Part shown: one piece after another, positions 1 through 7,258 of the stretch
Position numbering within the stretch: position 1 is the stretch's first letter
How the letters are laid out: each line of letters starts with the position of its first letter
Origin: Bacteroidota bacterium
GTDB taxonomy: Bacteria > Bacteroidota > Bacteroidia > Bacteroidales > F082
DNA: 64,000 nt
NCBI GenBank assembly: GCA_018830105.1
Contig: JAHJTC010000024.1
Span: forward strand, 1-64,000
Direction of reading: 5' to 3'
Notes under the pieces: generated by a model
Databases searched by the model: none
What the model saw: the letters and a program-made list of their open reading frames with translations, nothing else
What the model was told of the DNA's origin: nothing
Translations under genes and position numbers: made by a program

Positions 1-76
1 CACTACGCTTACCTTTCTTTGTTATTTCAAGAAGCTCGTTTCGTTCTTCTAATGTTAATGTTACTTTGTATCTCAT
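1..76 (-). mobile_element. IS630-type transposase, N-terminal fragment (cut by window edge)
   Basis: Reading leftward from an ATG at 76, 25 codons are visible before the window ends. They begin MRYKVTLTLEERNELLEIT, followed by a basic KKGKR stretch. This is the usual opening of the helix-turn-helix domain of IS630-family transposases (a KVTLT-EER-EL pattern before the first helix). The catalytic DDE domain would lie outside the window, so intactness cannot be judged. Upstream, 114-130 holds a short inverted repeat (GTCAA...TTGAC) that could be part of the element's end. The call rests on a short stretch and could also be a stand-alone HTH remnant. Confidence 0.6.
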
Positions 77-778
77 ATGGTTTTTTGCCAAAGATACAAA
101 AAACAAATAAAACGTCAATTGAAAGTTGACATGACACTAGTATTCCGGCTGAACGTTCAGAAACAGTTTTCATTTTTCTTAATTTATTAGTTTAACATCT
201 ATTCATCCTTGGAGGGAATCCTATTTGGCAATGATCGACTAGCACAGGCGCATTACTGAAGTCCCTCTACTAATACAAGTTATGTGACACTTTTTGGGTG
301 TTTTTGCATCGACTTTATCAACATTTACCTGCATCAGCCTGTTATAGTGTATTAATTATCAGCATTATGTATATTGTTGAAAAGTTTTTTGATGTTAGGC
401 TAAAAAACGTGAATTTTCTCTCAGTTAAGCCTCAAATTAATGCACATTTTTCTTCCAAAATGGCTGTTGACAACTTTACGCTGACAGATTAGCTCAGGGG
501 AAATCGACCTAAATGGGTGTGAAACATCAATCGGCTTATACGAACTGTTCTATCAGTCGTACCAATTGTATTGCTGCTGCATAGGACGGCTCTTCGTCTT
601 TTACGAAACGCAAAAACGGCATACGAAAGGCTGCCCCGGTTTATCTGATCGCCGGTTATACTTCACGGAAATCAGCTCATCGCCTGCGATGGATGAGGAT
701 CACAAAACAGCTTGCAAAAATGGTGGACAGGAAAGCATAAACTCACCACAGGCAGTGTAGGAGCCTTCCTCCGGAGGT

Positions 779-840
779 TTGCAAATCGGTGCCAGGGTAT
801 TTTGCGATAGCGAGGACATCGATTACGAATCGAACCCCAG
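779..840 (-). repeat. Two degraded REP-like hairpins
   Basis: Read on the minus strand, about 797-780 gives CTGGCACCGATTTGCAA, which matches 15 of 17 positions of the intact REP elements at 989-1020 and 1675-1706. A second segment near 840-814 (minus strand) contains a CGATT-CGT-AATCG hairpin preceded by CTGGGG and followed by TGTCC, a looser match that needs gaps. Both lie in the same orientation. They look like diverged copies of the element mobilised by the neighbouring transposase, but the second match could be chance. Confidence 0.35.
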
Positions 841-900
841 CACAAACAATCCATAGCCCACATATTTATCCGTTGGCTATAAATGGATTGCCTGAAACAC

Positions 901-922
901 AAACCGTTTCAACGGTTTTTTT
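901..922 (+). terminator. Short terminator-like hairpin
   Basis: AACCGT (901-906), a TTCA loop and ACGGTT (911-916) form a 6-bp stem that runs directly into a T tract ending at 922. The shape is that of a weak rho-independent terminator on the plus strand. No plus-strand gene upstream is convincing, so it may be a relic. Confidence 0.3.
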
Positions 923-988
923 TGATGGATTAAGGTTTCTACAAAATGAAACGGATGGGTTTATTATTCACGCATAAAACATGCTATT

Positions 989-1020
989 CCCCTAGCTGGC
1001 GCGGATTTGTAATCCGTGCC
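989..1020 (+). repeat. REP-like hairpin, left copy
   Basis: The 32-base element begins CCCCTAGCTGGCGCGG and ends TTTGTAATCCGTGCC. Its arms GGCGCGGATT and AATCCGTGCC pair with one G-T wobble around a very small loop. The right copy at 1675-1706, read in reverse complement, agrees at 29 of 32 positions. The pair therefore brackets the transposase gene in inverted orientation, the arrangement expected of REP elements mobilised by REP-associated Y1 transposases. Confidence 0.75.
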
Positions 1021-1066
1021 TAACAACTTTCAAACAACCACATATCATTCAACTCAAGAGTGTTAT

Positions 1067-1579
1067 TTAAAGCAAACCGTTTTGCCCTGAATAATTAACT
1101 GTACTGCTGTAAACATAGTCTTCTGGCCTGAAAACAAGCCCTTCTTCTACCGGATTATAATGAATGTAGTTTAACTTTTCTTTTATGACTTTATTGCTCC
1201 ATACTTCAATTGGTTTGTTATCAGATCGCCAGAAACGATATCCTTGCTCTGTTTTAAATTGTTCAAGCAACCACTCTTTTCTGCTTTCCTTCTCATTTTC
1301 TTGAATAGCCTTTTTTACTGCCTTACTGGTAAACTTTTTAAAGTCCCTCAATATATCAGAAAACGATTCTTGCCTGGTTGCTCTGGCCAATAAATGGACA
1401 TGGTTTGTCATAATGCACCATGCGAAAATCTCAAGCCCTATATGGTGGATGCAATAAGTCAGGTTTTCAATAAGAATGTCTTTGTACTGATTTCTCGTGA
1501 AAACGTCTACCCACCCTTGCACTGCAAAGCTGACAAAGTAAGTGCCATCAGGATTATGGAATTTGTACTTTCGACTCAT
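1067..1579 (-). CDS. REP-associated tyrosine transposase (Y1/IS200-like, RAYT)
   Basis: The 170-residue protein has the Y1 transposase fold expected of single-stranded DNA HUH transposases. The HUH metal-binding motif is visible as NHVHLL in the first half (TNHVHLLARA), and the helix that carries the nucleophilic tyrosine is visible as LNYIHYNPVEEGLV near the C-terminus. Length is normal for the RAYT group, and no frameshift is seen, so the gene looks intact. RAYTs cut and join REP hairpins. Here two almost identical inverted hairpins lie 46 bases past the stop codon and about 95 bases before the start, which supports a RAYT rather than a classic IS200 with subterminal hairpins. The surroundings are gene-poor, as is usual for such single-copy domesticated transposases. 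Confidence 0.85.
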   Translation of the reverse strand: MSRKYKFHNPDGTYFVSFAVQGWVDVFTRNQYKDILIENLTYCIHHIGLEIFAWCIMTNHVHLLARATRQESFSDILRDFKKFTSKAVKKAIQENEKESRKEWLLEQFKTEQGYRFWRSDNKPIEVWSNKVIKEKLNYIHYNPVEEGLVFRPEDYVYSSTVNYSGQNGLL

Positions 1580-1674
1580 GAATCAAAATTAATCAATTAA
1601 TGATTATTTTACTCAATTAATTTCAAAATCAATATTCTTCAAACAATTAAAAATCTTAGATTTAGGTTTTCTGC

Positions 1675-1706
1675 GGCACGGATTGCAAATCCGCGCCAGC
1701 GTGGGG
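1675..1706 (-). repeat. REP-like hairpin, right copy
   Basis: The minus-strand reading begins CCCCACGCTGGCGCGG and ends TTTGCAATCCGTGCC. Compared with the left copy (989-1020) it differs at three positions: two just outside the stem and one in the loop. Stem arms pair as in the left copy with the same G-T wobble. Loss of mismatches specifically within the stem suggests the two copies are kept alike by recent mobilisation or selection on the hairpin. Confidence 0.75.
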
Positions 1707-1799
1707 CTCTCCGAAAAATCAAGCACTCGCCGACAATTTCGTAACAAATCAGTCGTTATAGTGCCAAAAGAATCGCAAAACAGGAAACTTAAATCTACC

Positions 1800-1807
1800 T
1801 ATCTTTG
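1800..1807 (+). promoter_or_regulatory. Promoter -7 element of the beta-helix lipoprotein
   Basis: TATCTTTG fits the Bacteroidota -7 consensus TAnnTTTG and lies 31 bases before the ATG at 1839. No good TTTG-type -33 element is seen at the expected spacing. Confidence 0.4.
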
Positions 1808-1838
1808 CGCCCGATATTAATGCACTGTAAACAAGCCC

Positions 1839-3314
1839 ATGAAGCCTATTCCATCTCTGATTCTATTTGTTCTGCTCATTGCTTTGTTCAGCACTTTCTC
1901 CTGCCGCAAACAGGATGAGATCAGCACTGATAATGCCCTGAAATTAACTTTTTCGGCTGATTCCGTTGTCTTTGATACCGTTTTTTCCAGTATCGGATCT
2001 GCTACGCAAAAACTGATGATATACAATCGCAACAACGAGCGGTTAAACATCAGCTCTATCCGACTTGCAAATGGCACGCAATCGCCATTTCGTATGAATA
2101 TTGATGGGCTTTCGGGAGAAGAACTTTACGATATAGAAATTGCCGGCAACGACAGCCTGTTTGTCTTTGTGCGCGTCACCATCGACCCGCGCGACCTGAA
2201 TAATCCATTTGTGGTTGAAGAAGATTTGCTTTTCGAGACCAACAACAACCAGCAAAGCATTAAGCTGGTAGCCTGGGGGCAGGATGCGGTGTATATCCTG
2301 GCTGACCAACAAATCAATACCAGTTTCCCGGCATTTAAGATTGTGGCCGATAGTTTGGAAACAACAATATGGACTGCCGAAAAACCTTATGTGGTTTATG
2401 GTTACGCTTTGATTAACAGCTATGGCACTTTGCAGATCGAAGCCGGGGCACGGGTGTATTTTCACGATAAATCGGGACTTTGGTCGTTTAGCGAGGGCCA
2501 GCTTATCGTGAATGGCACGGCAGAAGCGCCTGTACTTTTCAGAGGTGACCGTTTAGAAAGTCAGGAAGGCCTCGACTACCGCAACGTGCCCGGGCAATGG
2601 GACCGTATCTGGTTGATGGAAGCCAGGGCCGGTGCAGATCACAGGATTTCGCATGCCATCATCCGTAATGGCTATATCGGCATCCAGGCCGAATCGTTTT
2701 TTAAACCCACGGAAGCTGCCCTCAGAATTGACAACACCATCATCGAAAACCATACAGGCATCGGACTTTTCTCGAATCTTTATGCCATAGAGGCAAACAA
2801 TCTGGTGATTGCCAACAGCGGCGCCTACAATATGGCCCTTGTTGGCGGCGGCGACTACCGCTTTGTGCATACCACACTGGCCAACAACTGGACTTACTCC
2901 GTACGCAATAACCCCGCCTTGTTTTTCAATAACTTTCTTCAGGACTCACTTGGGCTGCCCATCGCTGTTCCCTTTCAGTTTGAAATGGGAAATAGTATCG
3001 TATATGGCGCTAACAAGGAAGAGTTTAACTATGAATTTGTAAGCGGAGCCGATACGAGCTACCGTTTTGAAAACTGCCTGATAAAAACCGAACGAAAGCT
3101 TGCCGACTGGCCGGGTTTTGTGAATTCCATCGCCAATGAAAATCCATTGTTTAAGGATTATGAAAACTTCGATTACCGCCCCGATAGTTTGTCTCCGGTA
3201 ATTGGGAAAGGCAAGATCGAGTTTGCCCTCGAAATTCCTTTTGACCTGGATGGCGTTTCGCGCACCGAAAGCCCTGACTTGGGGGCCTATCAATTTGTAC
3301 CCGCAAACCGATAA
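1839..3314 (+). CDS. Lipoprotein with right-handed beta-helix domain
   Basis: This 491-residue protein begins with a hydrophobic signal and a lipobox TFSC ending at Cys22, so it should be a lipid-anchored envelope protein. Residues about 30-150 look like an Ig-like beta domain. From about 190 onward come repeated short beta strands with regularly spaced Asn, Gly and Ile residues, typical of parallel beta-helix (pectate-lyase-like) proteins. The end, DLDGVSRTESPDLGAYQF, is the ending pattern often seen on such helices in Bacteroidota. No catalytic residues can be assigned. It may bind or process polysaccharide, but that is inference from fold. It is preceded by its own promoter-like element and followed within 10 bases by the kinase-like gene. 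Confidence 0.8.
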   Translation: MKPIPSLILFVLLIALFSTFSCRKQDEISTDNALKLTFSADSVVFDTVFSSIGSATQKLMIYNRNNERLNISSIRLANGTQSPFRMNIDGLSGEELYDIEIAGNDSLFVFVRVTIDPRDLNNPFVVEEDLLFETNNNQQSIKLVAWGQDAVYILADQQINTSFPAFKIVADSLETTIWTAEKPYVVYGYALINSYGTLQIEAGARVYFHDKSGLWSFSEGQLIVNGTAEAPVLFRGDRLESQEGLDYRNVPGQWDRIWLMEARAGADHRISHAIIRNGYIGIQAESFFKPTEAALRIDNTIIENHTGIGLFSNLYAIEANNLVIANSGAYNMALVGGGDYRFVHTTLANNWTYSVRNNPALFFNNFLQDSLGLPIAVPFQFEMGNSIVYGANKEEFNYEFVSGADTSYRFENCLIKTERKLADWPGFVNSIANENPLFKDYENFDYRPDSLSPVIGKGKIEFALEIPFDLDGVSRTESPDLGAYQFVPANR

Positions 3315-3324
3315 CCAACAAAAC

Positions 3325-3831
3325 ATGATGATTGTTGGGATTGGCGGCGTGAGCAGAGCAGGGAAAACAACATTGGCCGCATGGCTGAGAAAACAGTTTC
3401 CACAAAAAAAAACGCAGATTTTGTGCCAGGATGATTATGTTTTCCCGATTGAAAATATTCCCCGCATTAACGATCGCATAAATTGGGAGCATCCGGATAG
3501 CATTGATCACGCAGCTTTTAGAAAAGCCATTATCGCCGAAAGCCACAACAACGATTTGGTAATTGCCGAAGGCCTGATGGTGTTTTACGACAGCCTTACG
3601 CTCAGCTTGTTCGATCGGATGCTTTTTGTTGACCTTGATTATGCCAACTTTCTCAAGCGCAAAGAATACGACAATCGCTGGGGTCATGAGCCCGATTGGT
3701 ATGTGCAACATATTTGGGAGAGTTACTTAAAATATGGCTTAAGTCCCGAGCCAAACCGTACCCTTTACATCGATGGAACCCGGGATTTTCAGCCAGAAAC
3801 CATTATGGAATTTATAAATAATACGAATTGA
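3325..3831 (+). CDS. Uridine kinase / nicotinamide riboside kinase-like P-loop protein
   Basis: The start is taken at 3325 (MMIVGIGGVSRAGKTT), because an upstream in-frame ATG at 3202 would overlap the lipoprotein gene by more than 100 bases and adds residues with no family resemblance. The 168-residue protein has a Walker A loop GVSRAGKT at residues 8-15, then a QDDY motif and a short WEHPDSID segment, the layout of nicotinamide riboside kinase and small uridine kinases. These phosphorylate a nucleoside with ATP in the cytosol. Which nucleoside is used cannot be told from sequence. The gene ends essentially on top of the start of the HD hydrolase, implying one transcript. Confidence 0.7.
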   Translation: MMIVGIGGVSRAGKTTLAAWLRKQFPQKKTQILCQDDYVFPIENIPRINDRINWEHPDSIDHAAFRKAIIAESHNNDLVIAEGLMVFYDSLTLSLFDRMLFVDLDYANFLKRKEYDNRWGHEPDWYVQHIWESYLKYGLSPEPNRTLYIDGTRDFQPETIMEFINNTN

Positions 3832-3833
3832 CA

Positions 3834-4484
3834 ATGGAAGAAACACTGATAGATAAGACCCGTGAATTTGTAATCGAAAGACTCAAAAATTCAGAAAGCG
3901 GACACGACTGGCTGCATATCGAGCGGGTTTTTCAGAATGCGCTACAGCTCTGCCAAAACATTGCCTGCGACCGGACGCTGGTATTGATTACCGTGCTGCT
4001 GCACGATTTGAATGACTCAAAATTCAATGCCGGCAGAGAAGACGAAATCTTAGTGGAAATCAAGGCTTTTTTGCAAAAGAATGGCTTAAGTAAAACACGT
4101 ATCGAGGCAGTTGAAACAATTATTCAAACGATGTCTTTTAGGCATAGTTTCGAAGCACAGACCGAAAAATCCATAGAATTTCAAATCGTTCAGGATGCCG
4201 ACAGGCTTGATGCCATTGGTGCAGTAGGAATTGCACGTGCATTTAGTTATGGCGGCTACAAAGGAAGACTGTTCTATGCTGATGATCAAGCTTCGACACA
4301 GCATCAGAGCAGTGCTTCTTACCAAAACAGTAAGGCCGCTACCATCAATCATTTTTACGAGAAACTGCTGCTGCTCAAAGATCAGATGAACACCGCCCAA
4401 GCCAAAAAGCTGGCCGAAAACCGGCATCAGTTTATGTTGCAATTTCTGGCGCAGTTTGAGGCAGAAAAAACCGGTAAAGCCTGA
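3834..4484 (+). CDS. HD-domain metal-dependent phosphohydrolase
   Basis: The 216-residue protein carries the HD-superfamily metal ligands: His24 and His28 in SGHDWLHIE, the His57-Asp58 pair in LLHDLND, and a later QDADRLDAIGAVG segment with the final Asp. This matches the cytosolic YedJ/YpgQ-type family of predicted phosphohydrolases. A TTG at 3828 would add two residues, but ATG at 3834 is preferred. The gene follows the nucleoside-kinase-like gene with only 2 bases between stop and start, so both are probably translated from one mRNA. A joint role in nucleotide salvage or clean-up is possible but unproven. The M23 peptidase gene converges directly at 4485. Confidence 0.8.
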   Translation: MEETLIDKTREFVIERLKNSESGHDWLHIERVFQNALQLCQNIACDRTLVLITVLLHDLNDSKFNAGREDEILVEIKAFLQKNGLSKTRIEAVETIIQTMSFRHSFEAQTEKSIEFQIVQDADRLDAIGAVGIARAFSYGGYKGRLFYADDQASTQHQSSASYQNSKAATINHFYEKLLLLKDQMNTAQAKKLAENRHQFMLQFLAQFEAEKTGKA

Positions 4485-6212
4485 TCAATAAACCAACACG
4501 GCTTCCAGCAGGGTGCTGTTGCCAACCTTATCCCTTACGTTGACGATCAAGTTGTTGTTGCCCTTTTTTAAGCGCTCGTCGATTTCATAAATAATTACCT
4601 CATTTTTTGCATCATAGGCCATCAACAACCATTCGCCGTTAAGGCTTGCTGAATAATCGTCAATCCCTGATTCATCGTCTTTGATGCTAATTTTAAGCTT
4701 GTTAATTCCTGCAAGAAGTTTTCCGCTTTTGAAGTTTAACGGCCTCACTTGCGGACTTACAGTATCAGCAAGCAATGCAAAATTGCCCATTTCACGGGGG
4801 CTGGCTTCAATAAACCCATCCCTGAGGGTGCTCGTTAAGGCTGTTTTTTTGCCTTTGCGATCAATAATCACCATATACACTTTCGCAGCTATTGTATTTT
4901 CAGGAATTCTGATACCGAGCTGATAAGCCTTGTGCACCGGAATTACCGCTTTTCCAATCGCGTAAACCATCGAAAGGTAGTTGGTATCCACATCTTGCCC
5001 CAGTGTAATATACTCATCGCGATAAAAAGCTGTTGAAGGTATCTTCAGGAAAAAATCGTCTTTCACCAATTCAAAAGCCGATCCGGCCTCAACCAAAAGA
5101 CCTTCCTCCGGCTTTGGCAAAACCTGATTTTCTGTCGGCCAATTTCGGCCAACCAAAACAAAAGGCAACCTGGAAATATTGCGGTGAAAATCTTCCACCA
5201 CAAACTCCATATGCACTGTATCGCCGGGTTTGAGCGTTAGCATGCCTTCGCCGCTTTCATACAGCCCGAGTTTATTTAATGGATCAAGTTGGGTGCGGAT
5301 CAGTCGCTTTTGCTTTTCAACATAGTAGCCGTAATCGATAAAACTGTTGATAAAGCGTGTTTCGGAAAAAGAAAACCGGTCAGCGGTATATTTAAAAAGC
5401 ACCCTGTTATCCTGTTTTAGCTTCAGGCTGTAAACCCCGTTTTTATTTGGCGAATCATTGTGCTGATCAATCACGGAGATTCCAAAAGCCAATTTGCCGT
5501 TGCCATACACCAGCTGATGCTGTGGCAGGCGATGCTGTTCGCCCCAGCCTTCAACAGGCAGATAAAGTGGCTTGGCAGCACCATTAACCAGCGACAAAGC
5601 GGCGGCTGAATCTGCAGTAAAATCTGTGATGGGATAAACAGCAAACATATTGATAGCCGGGCGGATATAATCCTTGATCTGATAGCCGAAATAGAGTGGG
5701 TTTAAGGGTTCCTGAGAGGCAGCATCACGGATTTCGAAATGCAGATGCGGACCGCCAGAAGAACCACTATTCCCTGATTTACCAATTTGTTCAGATTTCT
5801 TAACAACAAACTGATCCGCAGTAAGGTAAAGATTTACGCCATAGCTTTTCGCAGCATATTGCTGCTGTTTGACCCAGGCCTCAATCTCGGGGCTAAAGCG
5901 CTGTAAATGCGCATAAACAGAGGTGTATCCTTCGGGGTGATTGATATAAAGTGCTTTCCCAAAACCAAATGGTGACACAGCAATCCGGCTCACAAAACCA
6001 TCGCCAATGGCAAAAACAGGCTTTCCTTCAACTCCCTGTGTCCGAATGTCTATCCCGGAATGAAAATGATTAGAACGCAGCTCGGCGAAGGTTCCCGAAA
6101 GATACAAGGGGATGTCGAGCGGCGAGCGATATTGCGGATAGCCCGGTGTTTCTTGCGCCACAAGTTGAAAAGAGATTAAAAAGAGTAGAAATACAATTCC
6201 GGCTTTGGTCAT
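4485..6212 (-). CDS. M23 (LytM-type) peptidase with C-terminal beta domains
   Basis: The 575-residue protein starts with a signal peptide (cleavage expected after LVAQ near residue 20), so it acts in the envelope. The zinc-binding residues of M23 peptidases are present: His51 and Asp55 in HFHSGIDI, and His156/His158 in GGPHLHFE, with the connecting SVYAHL segment. It should therefore be a catalytically competent endopeptidase that cuts peptidoglycan cross-links, not a degenerate activator. The remaining ~400 residues form beta-rich regions typical of Bacteroidota members and probably position the enzyme. It overlaps nothing and is followed on the same strand, one base upstream, by the HAD gene, suggesting an operon with the HAD gene first. 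Confidence 0.85.
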   Translation of the reverse strand: MTKAGIVFLLFLISFQLVAQETPGYPQYRSPLDIPLYLSGTFAELRSNHFHSGIDIRTQGVEGKPVFAIGDGFVSRIAVSPFGFGKALYINHPEGYTSVYAHLQRFSPEIEAWVKQQQYAAKSYGVNLYLTADQFVVKKSEQIGKSGNSGSSGGPHLHFEIRDAASQEPLNPLYFGYQIKDYIRPAINMFAVYPITDFTADSAAALSLVNGAAKPLYLPVEGWGEQHRLPQHQLVYGNGKLAFGISVIDQHNDSPNKNGVYSLKLKQDNRVLFKYTADRFSFSETRFINSFIDYGYYVEKQKRLIRTQLDPLNKLGLYESGEGMLTLKPGDTVHMEFVVEDFHRNISRLPFVLVGRNWPTENQVLPKPEEGLLVEAGSAFELVKDDFFLKIPSTAFYRDEYITLGQDVDTNYLSMVYAIGKAVIPVHKAYQLGIRIPENTIAAKVYMVIIDRKGKKTALTSTLRDGFIEASPREMGNFALLADTVSPQVRPLNFKSGKLLAGINKLKISIKDDESGIDDYSASLNGEWLLMAYDAKNEVIIYEIDERLKKGNNNLIVNVRDKVGNSTLLEAVLVY

Positions 6213-6213
6213 T

Positions 6214-6690
6214 TCAGAAGATTTTAAGTAAGTCAGTCATGGCAGTAATCACGTAATCCGCATCCGGAAAATCACCCTTATCCTCCTGCTCGTTGAACAA
6301 AACGGTTGTCATCCCAATTTGTTTGGCGCCCACAATATCTTTCTCGTAGATATTGCCAATCATGGCGCTTTCTGCTGCCTGCGCGCCGGAAAGCTCCAAC
6401 ACGCGTCGAAAAAAGCGGGGATCGGGCTTGCTGGTTCCGAGCTCTTTCTGCGAAAAAAACATACTGAAATATGTATTGGCACCCACACGACTCAGGGCTT
6501 TTATCATCTCGGCTGTATCAGAATGCGCAGCACTTGTGGCGATAATGCAGGTGTATTTTTGCTGAAGTTTTAGCAGCGCTTCTTCCGCGCCCGGAATCCA
6601 GGCAACTTTTTCCCAAACCGACATGGGGCCATCAAGTTGATAATCGCGCATTATGGTGTCGCCCCAGTCAAAAATTAGTGTTTTTACCAT
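6214..6690 (-). CDS. HAD-family hydrolase-like protein
   Basis: The ATG at 6690 (MVKTLIFDWGDTIMRD) is chosen over a TTG six codons upstream. The 158-residue protein has the HAD motifs in order: FDWGDT (motif I), ATSAAHS (II), KPDPRFF (III) and IGNIYEKDI (IV). Motif I has Gly where the second Asp of DxD usually sits, and motif IV has Asn where GD is usual. FDWGDT is a known variant in this subgroup, so activity is plausible but the substrate is unknown. The gene stops one base before the M23 peptidase start on the same strand and is probably cotranscribed with it. Confidence 0.75.
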   Translation of the reverse strand: MVKTLIFDWGDTIMRDYQLDGPMSVWEKVAWIPGAEEALLKLQQKYTCIIATSAAHSDTAEMIKALSRVGANTYFSMFFSQKELGTSKPDPRFFRRVLELSGAQAAESAMIGNIYEKDIVGAKQIGMTTVLFNEQEDKGDFPDADYVITAMTDLLKIF

Positions 6691-6771
6691 CCGCAAAGTT
6701 TTGGACAAAAGTACAACATATGATCACAGCCACCATGGTTCACCGCCTAAGCATTATAGCCTGATTTTTTG

Positions 6772-6779
6772 TATTTTTG
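6772..6779 (+). promoter_or_regulatory. Promoter -7 element, Ig-like lipoprotein
   Basis: TATTTTTG fits TAnnTTTG in the divergent gap between the HAD gene and the Ig-like lipoprotein. It lies 108 bases before the chosen ATG, which would give an unusually long leader. No clear -33 element is present. Confidence 0.3.
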
Positions 6780-6887
6780 CACAGTAGTTTCATCCTGAGG
6801 TTCAAATTTGTTTTTAGCAAGCTGATGAAATCTTTTAGTCCTTAAATGAGGTTAGGCTACATATCGTTGCATCAAAATGTTTTACCG

Positions 6888-7241
6888 ATGAAAAGCGCTG
6901 TTTTTTTGTTTGTTGGTTTTTTTCTGATCCTGATGGTTCTTCTGTTGAATTCCTGTCAAAAAGAGGAGACATCTGAGGATCCATTTCCACCCTATATCCT
7001 GTTAAACGGCGCCAATCCAACCTGGTCGCAATTGGGTGACGCCTATGAAGATGCAGGTGCCCGGGCCTACGATATTACAGCTACGCGCGACACCATTGAA
7101 ATTAGCGCACGCTTGAGGCAGACCGACAATATCAACATCAACGAAACAGGCTCATACAGGGTATTTTATAATGTGACCGATGAAGCCGGCAATGAGGCAA
7201 AAGAGGTTGAGCGGGTGGTTTATGTGAATCAGTTTAAATAG
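6888..7241 (+). CDS. Lipoprotein with immunoglobulin-like (DUF5011-type) domain
   Basis: Start at 6888 gives MKSAVFLFVG with a hydrophobic signal and lipobox LNSC ending at Cys23; an ATG at 6846 would put a non-hydrophobic stretch before the signal. The mature part is about 95 residues and forms one Ig-like domain of the DUF5011 kind: PPYILLNGANP, GDAYEDAGARAYD and an ending NETGSYRVFYNVTDEAGNEA. Such domains are usually repeated in larger surface proteins, so a protein with only one is small for its type. It is 17 bases upstream of the LtaS-type gene and may be cotranscribed with it. Function is unknown beyond a likely envelope location. Confidence 0.75.
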   Translation: MKSAVFLFVGFFLILMVLLLNSCQKEETSEDPFPPYILLNGANPTWSQLGDAYEDAGARAYDITATRDTIEISARLRQTDNININETGSYRVFYNVTDEAGNEAKEVERVVYVNQFK

Positions 7242-7258
7242 CCAAGACAATAGTTCCT

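Larger units (their letters stand above)
77..988. other. Long stretch without a convincing gene (decayed mobile DNA)
   Basis: About 900 bases between the IS630-type fragment and the REP-associated transposase unit. Open frames of 60-76 codons occur on both strands, but none shows a recognisable motif, a good start context or a neighbour it would pair with. The visible structure is a short T-tailed hairpin at 901-922 and two degraded hairpins near 779-840 that resemble the REP elements further right. The region looks like decayed insertion-prone DNA. Confidence 0.5.

Noticed and set aside
566-760. Open frames in the gene-poor left region, including 566-760 and 672-902 on opposite strands
   Set aside because: Neither strand gives a recognisable family; cysteine- and proline-rich composition looks like random translation.
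1394-1600. 68-codon plus-strand frame across the transposase gene
   Set aside because: It is antisense to a well-supported Y1 transposase and has no motif or start context of its own.
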